Below, in pieces: positions 43,248-53,638 of a stretch of DNA of 64,000 bases. The translations under genes and the position numbers were made by a program. Each line of letters opens with the position of its first letter. The stretch's first letter is position 1. Origin of the DNA: Bedellia somnulentella. Lineage: Eukaryota; Arthropoda; Insecta; Lepidoptera; Bedelliidae. The stretch is from positions 4,960,001 to 5,024,000 of the forward strand of contig OY755171.1 of assembly GCA_963576735.1 (NCBI GenBank), given 5' to 3'. The notes below the pieces were generated by a model that was given only the letters and a program-made list of their open reading frames with translations, made no database searches and was not told where the DNA came from.

Positions 43248-45386
43248 ATGTGTTTAAATAAAAATCAACACGGAGACGGCGATAAAGCTCGCCACTTATC
43301 ACGTCATAGATTCTCATTGGGCGAAAAGTGGGCTGGAGAGACCCGCTTTAGTACGATGAATGTTTGCGGAGGAATGCAAGAAAAGTTAGATGAAGTATGC
43401 CTGGTAATGAAAGAAAAGAATTTAGATTTGCTGTGTGTAAATGAGACGAAGTGTAAGGGAAAAGAGGTCTCGCAACTTGGATCAATTACTGCCATCTGGT
43501 CGGGGGTCGACCCTAATATCAGAGCTTGCCAAGGAGTGGGACTTCTTATGTCTGAAAGGATGGTTCAATGTATGTCAGAGCATGAGTGTGTGAGTCCAAG
43601 GCTCCTCTGGGTTAAGTTGAAAGTGGGTTTGACCCGGTTACGCATAATATGCGTCTATGCGCCGGATATGTCGAAAGCACTAACTCAGAGGGAAGAGTTT
43701 TGGAATTTATTAGGTGATGTAGTGAATGGGTGTGATTTGAATGAAAGAATAATTATGTTAGGTGATTTTAATGGTTGGGTTGGTGTGAAACGCAACGGAT
43801 GTGAACGAGTATTAGGAAAATATGGGGATCAGAGGGTGAATGAAAATGGGGAAAAATTGATTGAAGTATGTTTGGAGAGGGATCTTTGTGTTACTAACAC
43901 ATTGTTTAAACACAAAGATATCCACATGTATACAAGGCAACGAGGTAGCGAGAGAAGTATGATAGATTTTGTGATTGTGGATGAAAGACTGAAATCAAAA
44001 GTGGTTGACACTAGAGTCTATAGAGGTGTCAACGTGGGAACAGACCATTTCCTCGTCGTGTCACGAGTAAGGGGTCTGTTCAAACGGTGGCGTCATAGGA
44101 CTAGAGTGCCAACTACTGAACCTTCGAGAATAAGAGTAGAAAATTTAGTAGAAGATGAAAAAATAGGAGATGAATATGTTAAGAAATTGGATGAAAGACT
44201 GAGTTGCGTAGAAATGACGGATGAAATGGAAATTGAAGATGTATGGAGTGTGCTCAAATCTACGTTAGTTGAATGTGCGACGGAAGTTTGTGGAGTGAGC
44301 AAAAGGAAAATTAGACCATCAGCTAGTTGGTGGGATAAAAATGTGAAAGATGCAGTGAATGAAAAGAAGAAAGCTTGGCTCGATTTACTAGCAATCAAAG
44401 CTAGTAAACGGATGAATGTGTGTATAAATGATGATGAAGTTGAGAGATTTGAAGATGAATATAAGAGAATGAAGAGAATGGTTAAGAATAAAATAGAGCA
44501 GAAAAAGCGAGATCTGAAAGAATGGAGTGAAAAGAAACTCTCCAATAATTTCCAAAACAACCAAAAATTGTTTTGGAAATATATCAGACGTGAAAGGGGA
44601 GTTTCACAAAACACCAGTACAAATGTAATGAAGGATGAAAAAGGTGAATTAATGACTGATGGAATTAGAATAAAAAGGGTATGGAAGGATTATTTCGAGG
44701 GTCTCTTTGAAAAAGAGGATGACCCCACTACTTCAGCAATTGATATTAATATTAATTGTAACGAAGTGCTGGGTGATATGTGTGAAAGTGTGATAAGTAT
44801 GGAAGAAATTGTAAAAGCGATGAAATGTATGAAATTAGGGAAAGCGGCAGGGTATGATAGAGTTAATATCGAAATGCTAAGGGCTGGTAAAGGGTTAGTG
44901 GCTTCTTGGCTGTTCTTCCTTTTTCGAAAGTGTTGGGCACTTGGCAAAGTACCAAATGATTGGTGCAGAGCGGTGATAGTGCCCCTATATAAAGGGAAAG
45001 GGTCACGCCAGGTAGCAAAAAACTACCGTGGTATTAGCCTACTTAGTGTTGTCGGTAAATTGTATGCTAAGGTATTGATTGAAAGAGTGATGAAAGAAAC
45101 TGATGAGAAAATCTGGGATGTGCAAGCAGGGTTTAGAAAGGGAATGGGATGTATGGATCAAATCTTCTCCTTAAGGTGCATCACAGAAAAATTCTTAGCA
45201 AAGAACCAAAAAGTGTATTGCACCTTCATTGATCTGGAGAAGGCGTATGATAGGGTAGTAAGAAAGAATTTGTGGGAGGTGTTGTCTAAGTTCGGTTTGG
45301 GGAGCCAACTTATACGTGCATTGGAGTCACTTTATGAGGGTAAGTGCATGTGTAAGAATAAACGGAGAAAACACGGACTGGTTTGA
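43248..45386 (+). CDS. LINE-1 ORF, endonuclease and N-terminal RT part
   Basis: 712 codons as read. APE-like endonuclease (about 30-275): CVNETK with E66, LGDFNG with D172/N174, SMIDFVIV with D240 and GTDHFLV with H267. A long linker follows, then the RT fingers: LGKAAGYDRVNIEMLRAGK, PLYKGKGSR, NYRGISLLSVVGKLYAKV, QAGFRKGMGCMDQI and the first catalytic motif TFIDLEKAYDRV. The true reading leaves this frame near 45340 (LYEG), after which the next frame continues the RT. The 5' ATG choice is uncertain; the family often starts nearer MNVCGG. Clade by eye: RTE-like. Confidence 0.88.
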   Translation: MCLNKNQHGDGDKARHLSRHRFSLGEKWAGETRFSTMNVCGGMQEKLDEVCLVMKEKNLDLLCVNETKCKGKEVSQLGSITAIWSGVDPNIRACQGVGLLMSERMVQCMSEHECVSPRLLWVKLKVGLTRLRIICVYAPDMSKALTQREEFWNLLGDVVNGCDLNERIIMLGDFNGWVGVKRNGCERVLGKYGDQRVNENGEKLIEVCLERDLCVTNTLFKHKDIHMYTRQRGSERSMIDFVIVDERLKSKVVDTRVYRGVNVGTDHFLVVSRVRGLFKRWRHRTRVPTTEPSRIRVENLVEDEKIGDEYVKKLDERLSCVEMTDEMEIEDVWSVLKSTLVECATEVCGVSKRKIRPSASWWDKNVKDAVNEKKKAWLDLLAIKASKRMNVCINDDEVERFEDEYKRMKRMVKNKIEQKKRDLKEWSEKKLSNNFQNNQKLFWKYIRRERGVSQNTSTNVMKDEKGELMTDGIRIKRVWKDYFEGLFEKEDDPTTSAIDININCNEVLGDMCESVISMEEIVKAMKCMKLGKAAGYDRVNIEMLRAGKGLVASWLFFLFRKCWALGKVPNDWCRAVIVPLYKGKGSRQVAKNYRGISLLSVVGKLYAKVLIERVMKETDEKIWDVQAGFRKGMGCMDQIFSLRCITEKFLAKNQKVYCTFIDLEKAYDRVVRKNLWEVLSKFGLGSQLIRALESLYEGKCMCKNKRRKHGLV

Positions 45387-46365
45387 AATCTCTAGGGGTG
45401 TACGTCAGGGTTGTGTAGCTTCTCCGTGGCTTTTCAATCTGTTCATGGATGACTGTTTGAAAGAACTACGCGAAAGTGATTATGGTCTGAGAATGGAAGG
45501 ATTCATCATTATATGCCTCTTATACGCTGACGATCAAGTATTACTTGCATCAACGGTAAATGAGTTGCAAGAGATGGTGAATATTGCGTGTAAGTCTTTT
45601 GAAAGAAAGGGCATGCGAGTGAATGTGGACAAAACCAAGACAATGGTTTTCCAGAGAGAGGAAAGTATGACAGAATGTGAGATTACAATAGGTGGCAAGA
45701 AAGTGGAACAAGTGAAAGAGTTTGTATATCTGGGAAGTTTGTTTACAAGGGACGGAAAATGCGAGGAAGATATTGAAAGGAGAGTAAAAAAGGGAAATGC
45801 GGTAAATGGAGCCATAAACAGTCTAATGTCGAGCCAGTTCCTGTCTGAAAAGGCGCGAATGGCAGTTCACAATGCTGTACTGGTTCCTACGCTGATGTAT
45901 GGTAGTGGATGTTGGGCATGGCAAAAGAGGCATGAAAGTAGAGTGAATGCAGTGGAAATGAGATCCCTCAGAAGTATATGTAATGTAAGGTTGTGCGACA
46001 GAGTGAGAAATAGTGTAATTCGTGAACGTTTAGGTGTGAAAGATGACGTAGTGTGCAAGATAGAGAAAGGAATGTTAAGGTGGTTTGGGCACATAGAGAG
46101 GATGAATGACAATAAATTGGTGAAAGAGATCTATAGAGCCAACGTGGAAGGTAATGTGAGTAGAGGACGACCACGGAGAACACACTTGGACCAAATTGAG
46201 AGTGTGCTCAAAAAGGCTGGCGTCCGAAGTATGAAGAATAAAAGAGCATGTATGAAAAGATTGATGGATGTAAACGAAGCTAGAGAGGTTTGTCAGGATC
46301 GTACAAAGTGGCGATCGATAGTCTCTGCCTACCCCAATGGGAACAATGGGCGTGAGTATAAGTAA
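45316..46365 (+). CDS. LINE-1 ORF, C-terminal RT part after frameshift
   Basis: 349 codons in a frame shifted relative to the preceding part; meaningful sequence begins about residue 10. It carries SRGVRQGCVASPWLFNLFMD, the catalytic LLYADDQVLLA, the thumb (KTKTMVF), VYLGSLFTRDGKCEEDIERR, LVPTLMYGSGCWAW and WFGHIERM, then a basic C-terminus. The stop overlaps the first AAGT tail unit, so the ORF runs to the very end of the element. Apart from the one frameshift no stop interrupts it, which marks a young copy. Confidence 0.88.
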   Translation: MHWSHFMRVSACVRINGENTDWFEISRGVRQGCVASPWLFNLFMDDCLKELRESDYGLRMEGFIIICLLYADDQVLLASTVNELQEMVNIACKSFERKGMRVNVDKTKTMVFQREESMTECEITIGGKKVEQVKEFVYLGSLFTRDGKCEEDIERRVKKGNAVNGAINSLMSSQFLSEKARMAVHNAVLVPTLMYGSGCWAWQKRHESRVNAVEMRSLRSICNVRLCDRVRNSVIRERLGVKDDVVCKIEKGMLRWFGHIERMNDNKLVKEIYRANVEGNVSRGRPRRTHLDQIESVLKKAGVRSMKNKRACMKRLMDVNEAREVCQDRTKWRSIVSAYPNGNNGREYK

Positions 46366-46390
46366 GTAAGTAAGTAAGTAAATTTAAATT

Positions 46391-46660
46391 ATGCGATAGT
46401 TAGGCGTTCCCAACGTTTGCATTCTATCTGAAAAGGTAGACAAGTGGCCTTCCAAATTAGTAAAAATTCGGAGGTAGGAAACGCAAACACTACTTAAACG
46501 TGTATAAGAAATAGGGATAGAAAGAATTTCGCGCTGGCAGCCATTGACACGGTAGCTCAAATGGCAGAGCGACGGGAGCGTATACCCGAGGTCGCGGGTT
46601 TGATTCCCGCCTGTGTCGAAATGTTTTTTTCCTTTAATTATTCTTTATTTATACGTCTTC
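46391..46660 (+). mobile_element. SINE-C copy
   Basis: Body from tgcgatagttaggcgttcc; tRNA-like segment at 46546-46618 (ggtagctcaaatggcagag, ggtttgattcccgcctgtg) with anticodon-like stem CGGG/CCCG; tail tttcctttaattattc. Confidence 0.8.
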
Positions 46661-46722
46661 TTACTTTTTCTTACTGTAGTAAGATGTGAATTCGATTTTG
46701 TTTGAAGTTGCTGTTTTTATAA

Positions 46723-46914
46723 TGCTGTGTATTGTTGGCTTAGAATAGCAACTACCTCATTTTTTCCCATGGGTGGTTGTAAGAAGCTGCTAAGAGTATT
46801 GGGGTTTTTTAAGTGATTTTTCGGCGTAACGGTTGGAGATCCATCACCAGAATTCTTTATTTTACAATCTTCTCAGTACAGGTACCTATTTATAGCTGTG
46901 AGTATATATTATGT
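46723..46914 (+). mobile_element. SINE-A copy, target of LINE-2
   Basis: gctgtgtattgttggcttag to gctgtgagtatatattatg, with ~40 bp missing in the 3' half. LINE-2 inserted in or just after its TATG tail. Confidence 0.75.
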
Positions 46915-46929
46915 ATGTACGTAAACTCA

Positions 46930-49347
46930 TTGGTTATGACTAAATCACGTCACATCCCGAAGAAAATCCACTCTGCTAAGAAACCGCCTCGAAAGGTTGT
47001 ACTAAATACCGCTGCCATGCTTGACAAAGACTTACGTCTACAGTTTGAAGCCATAATTGAGCACAAGCTTAGCAGAGGAACTCTGGAAGCATCCATGAGT
47101 GTTGAAGAGATGTAACTGCTGATAAAAAAAGAAATAACGCAGGCTGCCGAACAAGTGTTCGGCAAGAAGGGAAAGATCACCAGTGACTGGTATGCAGAGT
47201 ACGAACACCTTCTGTTACCGTTGATAGAACAGAAACGAACAGCACACATAGATCTCCTGAACAATCACAGAGACCCTGCCAAACAATCTGCATACAAGGC
47301 AGCTAAAGCAGACGTACAACGCACCAGTCGTAGCTGCGCTAATGAGTACTGGGTAAAACTCTGCCAGTCCATACAACTGTGCCGGGATGTGGGTGACTTC
47401 AGGGGAATGTATCAGGGAATAAACACCGCAATTGGTCCGACTAAACGTAAGCGTGCCGCAATAAAAGACCAAGATGGAAACCCGATTACAGACAAAACCG
47501 TGGAACTTGATAGATGGGCACAACATTACTCAAAATTGTACTCCCAAAAAGTTTCCATACACCCTGAAGCTCTAGCTAACTTTGGTCCTAAATGCGTGTT
47601 GACTGAGCTTGATGACCCTCCTACAGCTGACGAATTCACTAAAGCTCTCCAGAGTCTCAAACTGGGTAAAAGTACTGGTTCTGATAACTTACCTGCTGAA
47701 CTGGTGAAGCTTGGCTGCGTCTCTTCTCTCCTGTACCAACTCTTACTTCTTTGTTGGGATGAGGGGACCATTCCTCAGGATATGAGGGACGCCGATATAA
47801 AGCCTGTCTCCTTTGCCTTGTATAAAGGCAAAGGAGACAGAGGCGATTGTAATAACTACAGGGGCATATCTTTATTGGTTATCGCGGGAAAGGCATTTGC
47901 AAAAGTTGTTCTTGGAAGATTAGACACTTTAGCCGCTCGGATTTACCCGGAATCTCAGTGTGGGTTCAGAGCTGGCCGTTCGACCAATGATATGATATTT
48001 ACTCTTCGGCAACTTCAAGAGAAATGCTGCGAACATCGTGTGCCGCTGTATATGGCCTTTGTGGATTTAAATAAGGCATTTGACACCGTGAGCCGAGAAG
48101 GACTATATGAAGTACTGACCAGAATAGGATGCCCTCCGAAACTTCTATTGCTCATCAGGTCCTTCCATGATAATATGAACGGCTCAGTAATCTTTGATGG
48201 CGAGAGATCAGCTTCCTTTGGTGTAAACCGCGGCGTAAGACAGGGCTGTGTGCTGGCGCCTACGCTTTTTGGTATCTTCTTCTCGGCACTACTTCTGACT
48301 GCGTTCAAAGATTGTGTTGTCGGAGTACATCTGCATACTAGAAAGGATGGAAAACTATATAACATTAGCCTTCTTCGATCCAAAAACAAGCGTCTGGATT
48401 TAATCGCCAGCGAACTTCTGTATGCAGATGATGCTGCACTAGTCGCAAACTCTGAAAGCGAACTCCAGGAGCTGATGACGCGATTTAGTCACGCTTGTCG
48501 CTTGTTCTCTATGAGCGTGAACACCAAGAAGACCGTGGTCATGGCGCAAGGCGTGAATTAAGCTCCTCACATTACACTCGACGGTGCTGCACTTGATGTG
48601 GTGGACCATTTCTGCTATCTCGGCTCTACAACAACACAATCTCTGTCCAGCGACAAAGAAATAGATACTCGGATTGGCAGGGCATCTACAGCATTCGGGA
48701 AGCTTTTTGTACGCGTATGGAGGAACTGTAAACTCACCACGTACACCAAAGTTCTTGTTTACCAGACCTGTGTTCTGAGCATATTGCTTTACGCGTCAGA
48801 AACCTGGACAACTTACGCGAAGCAAGAACGTAAACTCAACGCTTTCCACATGCGCTGTCTGAGGACTATACTTGGAGTCACTTGGGAAGATAAAATGTGT
48901 AACGAGGTGGTACTGTCCAAAACGCGCTGTTGCAGTATAACTGCCATGTTAAAGCAGAGAAGACTTTGTTGGCTGGGTCACGTACATCGCATGGACCCCG
49001 AGAGACTACCACGTCAAGTAATGATGGGCCAGATAGCGGACGTGAAGAGACCTGTTGGGCGCCCTACACTAAGATTCAAAGACTCCTGTAAGCGAGATAT
49101 GAGTAGCTTCGGAATACAAACCGATGGCTGGGAGAAACGCGCCGAAATGAGATCCGAATGGCGTCGTGACATCAAAGTCGGAACTGTCAAACATGACAAA
49201 GACTGGCTGGAGAATCTAAAGCAAAAAAGACTTCGTCGTGATCTCCCACCTCCTGCAGACTCTCGTTTCGTGTGCGACAGATGTGGCAAGAAATGCCGCG
49301 CAGTCATAGGGCTCTACAGCCACCAACGGCGGTGTGGCAACCCGTAA
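46930..49347 (+). pseudogene. LINE-2 reverse-transcriptase ORF with two nonsense codons
   Basis: One reading frame throughout, broken only by TAA at 47113-47115 and 48559-48561. Both fit a CAA glutamine codon changed by one C-to-T step (EEM-Q-LLIKKE and GVN-Q-APHITLDG would restore continuity). Between them are RT motifs: YKGKGDRGDCNNYRGISLL, ESQCGFRAGRSTNDMIF, MAFVDLNKAFDTV, NRGVRQGCVLAPTLFGIFFS and LLYADDAAL near the end of the middle segment. The last segment (48562-49347) has DHFCYLGSTTT, SILLYASETWTTY, CWLGHVHRM and a terminal zinc finger CDRCGKKCRAVIGLYSHQRRC. The endonuclease is missing through truncation. Clade uncertain. Confidence 0.88.
47804..47840. repeat. 16-bp perfect inverted repeat inside LINE-2 coding region
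   Basis: CTGTCTCCTTTGCCTT (47804-47819) and AAGGCAAAGGAGACAG (47825-47840) around gtata. It falls exactly where the frame reads IKPVSFALYKGKGDR, which looks 4-5 residues longer than is usual before YKxKGDR. Confidence 0.8.
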
Positions 49348-49411
49348 TCCATGAGCGCTGCAAAAAACATCTGCAACAGATGCTGTGGCCAATGATGATG
49401 TACGTAAACTC

Positions 49412-51734
49412 GATTTTTTACATATACACATACACATAGTCACCCTATTAGTTCGATCCAGGACAACGACTGCCGATCTATATTCGTTGCTCAATTTTTG
49501 TTGCTTCTTGTATTTATTTTATTATCTCAGCAAAAAGGATATAAATTTGGGAATAAAGGACCATTATAGATAATGTATTCTATAACTATACCACGGTAAT
49601 AAAAAATCTCTAATGCTTTGTTCACATTAATGTCATATAAATTTTTCTTCTTCAGACGCTTGCATCTGTATTTTATCCATTATAAGTACCTCTTTATACA
49701 CATGATCTCTTAAATGCATCTCTTAACAGTAAGTCGCCTCGTGTCGTCATAGGAAAATAGGTGAAGGAGTCATTCTATGCTGAAATTATGAATAGATATC
49801 ATATTTTGTATTACGAGAGGTGATTGCCTTTTACGACTCTAATTAATACAAAACTGCCGTAGTGTATGTGGAATTAATTAGTAGAATATTTACATTAAAA
49901 GTGTGACGGTACGATGAGTACAGTGCTACAATAAGGGAGTTTTAAGATTTTTAATAATAGTATTAAATTTCCATACACAGTTAAGCATTAAATTTCCATA
50001 CATAAATAGTATTATGAATTATCGTTATGCTTTATATGGGGCCATTTAGAAGGATCAGCATGGGAAAGTAAAAAAATTAAAGACACATGATAATCAAATT
50101 TAGCATCTAACAAGTGTCACGTCACAACACTGTACGGGTGTTAAGAATAATATGAAACAATAAAAATAGAATCCCAAATTATCATTCAAAATTCGATAAA
50201 CAACAAAATGTCGTCTACTATGCATATTCGTACAAGTATTCATAACATAGTTATTTTTTATATATTTTTAACCACAGAACCAAGCCTACAATAATTCAAT
50301 AGGACCACCTTGGGAGTATATCCAACAGTATAGAAAAACAACTTTAAAAATCCATAGTCTTATAATAGGAGTAATCGAGTTAAATACATACAAAAAAACA
50401 ACAATTGGGTTGAGTATCTCTTTTGTTGAAGTCGGTTGACAACATGACCTATGTCACTCCATACTATTTTAACTATCTGCCAATCCATGATAAGAACGTT
50501 ATTCCACCTTCCTGAGACGGAGCTACTAAAAATTTAGTGAGCTTGGAGCCAAGCTTGCTCTATTTTTCAGAAACTAAGCGTTCTGAACGTTATTCCACTA
50601 GTCTGCATGCAGATGCTGTGGCTTTCAGACGTCTGCATGCAGTCAAATGTAATAAGCTCTTAAGCTGGAATAAACAGACAAAAAGATAGACGGACAGACT
50701 GTCAGGCGGACAATAGTTTTAAATAAAATGGTAGTTGTTTAGTGGGTACCGTTTAGTATATATTAGTGAGATTAGTGTACATTCATGAATTTGTAGTAAA
50801 AACTAGTTATTTTAATGTTAGAAATATAAACATAAATTTTATTTACCTATTTGTATGCGTAAGAATTTAGATGACATTTTTTTTTTTTTTAAATTGGTAC
50901 AATAACTGCATTACATTACGAAAACCAATAACCTACCTATCAATCCAATACGTTAATAAACGCTGAGCGGTAAAATAATAGATGTTCTCGACAGATAAAT
51001 ACTTTCAAAAATAATATTATATATAGAATCAAAAGCAACATCCAATATAGGTATTTAATTTAAAAAGTAATATTAATACAAAGAATATCTTCGAACTGCA
51101 ATAAAAACAATAAATCTTCGTTCCAACAGATGCCTTACAAACAATTCTCGAAACGAATCCAAATATTCACTACTAAATCATGGAAACAAAAATCTAAACC
51201 GTGAATAACGCTTTGCAACGTACAATACAGTCAGTTTGCTATGTCAGGCTTCATTTTACCGTGGCGATTTCACAATTCAAAACTACCCACAATCAATACG
51301 GGCGCGCTCGTATGTAAAATAACAACGCTTTGAGCGGCAGATGCAATTATTTGGCGTGATCCATCCACGGTACGTTACCAAGCAAACACGAGCTAAACGT
51401 ATGAATAAACTGCAGTTAAACCGATGCCGCTCATGTGTGGACAAACATTATTCGCCTGTCAAATTGAATTAGGTTTTTCCTGATTCACTCCGTTTTATTT
51501 GCCAGCGTTGATTGAAAGCGATTTTGATTTGTTCAATCGAGTTTATAATTTTTAACGCAACATATTTGGTTGTGTAATTTTTATGTCGTTTTTATCTGTA
51601 AGGAAAAAGGAGATAGCCATTGTTTAAGAATAACCAATATTTTTATCCTTTTTAAAATATGAAAAGGGACTATATGGTTTTGGCCTCATCACTCACAAAT
51701 TTAAATATAATTGTACCACCTTACCCTGGTTTTT
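49412..51734. other. Intronic DNA, mostly unassigned
   Basis: 49430-49490 (atagtcaccctattagttcg, acgactgccgatct) is a possible decayed LINE-1 3' end in minus orientation. 51200-51600 is more complex, non-repeat sequence with balanced base composition and could hold conserved regulatory DNA. No exon seen. Confidence 0.35.
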
Positions 51735-52363
51735 AGGGTTCCGTAGCCAAATGGCAAAAACGGGACCCTTATAGATTCGTCATGTCTGTCTGTCTGTCCG
51801 TCCGTCCGTCCGTCCGTCCGTATGTCACAGCCAGTTTATTCCAAAACTATAAGAACTACATTATTGGAAATTGGTGCGTAGATGTATTCTGTAAACCGCA
51901 TTAAGATTTTAAAATAAAATCTGAAAAAAAAACCAAAATTTTTAGGGTTCCCCATACATAGAACTGAAACTCAAATTTTTTTTTTTCATCAAACCTATAC
52001 GTGTGGGGTATCTATCAAAAGGTATTTGAAAATGATGTTGAGGTTTCTTATATAATTTTTTTCAAAACTGAATAGTTTGCGCGAGAGACTTTTTCAAAGT
52101 GCTAAAATGTGTGTCCCCCCCCCCGTAACTTCTAAAATATGGGCATGATAATACTGAAAAAAATATATGATGTGTATTACTATACAAACTACTAACGAAA
52201 ATTGGTTTGAATGAGATCTAGCCCGTAGTTCTATTTTTAAACGTCATAAATCAAATTACTTACCTAATTTGGCTCCCATGATTTTCACACAAACGGGATT
52301 TTCTATATATATGATAGTACGGAACCCTTAGTGCGCGATCCGACTCGCACTTGGCCGGTTTTT
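51735..52363 (+). mobile_element. Lepidopteran-type repeat with GTCT/GTCC microsatellite
   Basis: Begins agggttccgtagccaaatgg ... cgggacccttatag, carries (GTCT)3(GTCC)6 at 51785-51820, and ends tacggaacccttagtgcg, cgactcgcacttggccgg, ttttt. From memory this framework is extremely common in moth and butterfly genomes. Element class not resolved. Confidence 0.75.
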
Positions 52364-52437
52364 CGTCTATACTCACGACTATCAGACTATAAACTAGTAT
52401 TCAAAGCTTTGCAACAATTATTCATCAACTCAAAAAT

Positions 52438-53021
52438 CCAGATATATCCCCGAAGGTTTTGTTAGGGGTACTAATACTTTTTTGAACATCACGTGACATT
52501 ATCACCTGATGTTCTGAGTACCCACATTTTGCTTCGACAGTGTACTCACGTGATAGGATGCAGGCCTATAGCCATTTAGTACGAATACACTGTCACATGT
52601 CTTAGTACAACTTAGCCATGTGAGTTTCCTCATAATGTTTTTTCTCACCGTTAACAACTACATACATACATACATACATATACTCACGGCTATAAATCCT
52701 TTAACGGGGTAGCCAGAGCTTTGGAATAAATTCTTCAGCCACTTTTGGAAGTTGATTGGGGAAGAGATGGTAATAATAAATGTTTTTGGTGACGGGTCTC
52801 CAACCACATCGCCCAAAAATCACCCAAAAACCCTTAGTCGCCTCTTACGATCACCTACGGGTAGAAATGGGGTAGTGTTATTCTAAGCCGACACTACATG
52901 GCACAACAACAACTATGATAAATTAACCACACATATGACTTTAGAAAAGACTTTGACCCGTGCTTTGAACTCTCATCGTCTGCACGATAAGCGGTGGTCT
53001 ACCAACTGAGCTATCACGGTT
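52438..53021 (-). mobile_element. SINE-B copy interrupted by SINE-A
   Basis: 3' part 52438-52660 and tRNA-head part 52916-53021 (tgaactctcatcgtctgcac, ctaccaactgagctatcacg), with a SINE-A between. Confidence 0.88.
52661..52907 (-). mobile_element. SINE-A nested in SINE-B, with target duplication
   Basis: AACAACTA at 52653-52660 is repeated at 52908-52915. This defines exact ends: catacatacatacatac on the left, agccgacactacatggcac-aac on the right. Confidence 0.9.
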
Positions 53022-53400
53022 CCTTTATCAAATAAAAAATGAAACAGGATTAATAAAGTAAATGATATTTTCAACTGCAGCGCGTATTCACGTCTCACCC
53101 TTCAGTAGAAATATATCCCGTGTAATGATGATGACTTAGGTTCATTAGGTTTGGTTCAAAATATTGAGTAGAGATGCTGAGCAACAATTAAAAACAGGAT
53201 AAAAGTATGACTTGGCGTTATAGGCGTATGTGCATAATCCATTCATACATAAACAGTTGCTTCGGTAAACTATAAACATTCAAAGATGTATCAATACTAA
53301 GTTTTTGCAATGCACCACATGTGAATTTTATGGGCCTTAGCCTTATCATAGAGGCTAACTGCTTGCGAATGTAGATAACTAGTTAGATTGTTGAGATAAA
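53022..53400. other. No feature seen
   Basis: Unassigned intronic DNA. Confidence 0.3.
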
Positions 53401-53638
53401 CATACATGCATTCATATACTCACGGCTAAAAATCCCGAGATGGGATAGCCAGGGCTAAGGAATAAGAAATTCCTCAGCCACTTTTGGAAAAATGAGTGCA
53501 GGAAAGATCTTAAGATAAAGGTTGTTGGTGAAAGATCTCCAACCGCATCGCCTAAAAATCCCGTCAAAGCCCAAATACCGTTAGTGAACCCATCGGAAGC
53601 AATGGGGTAGTGGTATTCTAAGCTGACACTACCCAGCA
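53401..53638 (-). mobile_element. SINE-A copy
   Basis: catacatgcattcatatactc to aagctgacactacccagc, with a ~15-bp gap after accgttagt. Confidence 0.85.

Larger units (their letters stand above)
42973..46378 (+). mobile_element. LINE-1, full-length RTE-like retrotransposon
   Basis: Flanked by the 13-bp duplication TAAATTTAAATTA (42960-42972 and 46379-46391). The 5' UTR (42973-43247) begins gctgtgtagtgccggcatag, a match to the SINE-A head. The 3' end is ctaccccaatgggaac, gcgtgagtata and a short (AAGT)n tail. The element inserted into SINE-C-derived sequence. One frameshift near 45340 splits the single long ORF. Confidence 0.9.
46929..49397 (+). mobile_element. LINE-2, 5'-truncated retrotransposon
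   Basis: The 14-bp ATGTACGTAAACTC is duplicated at 46915-46928 and 49398-49411. The element starts inside the endonuclease-RT linker and ends gtggccaatgatg, with ATG units at the tip. Its RT is clearly different from LINE-1. Confidence 0.9.

Noticed and set aside
44093..44614. 173-codon minus-strand frame
   Set aside because: Antisense shadow of the LINE-1 linker; composition bias from an AG-rich sense strand.
15748..46618. Three tRNA-like sequences (15748, 29110, 46546) as functional tRNA genes
   Set aside because: Anticodon arms are imperfect and differ, and all share the same repeated body and tail, so they are SINE-C segments.
52661..52680. CATA/TATG tandem runs as CRISPR-like or independent microsatellites
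   Set aside because: They are the 3' tails of SINE-A copies.
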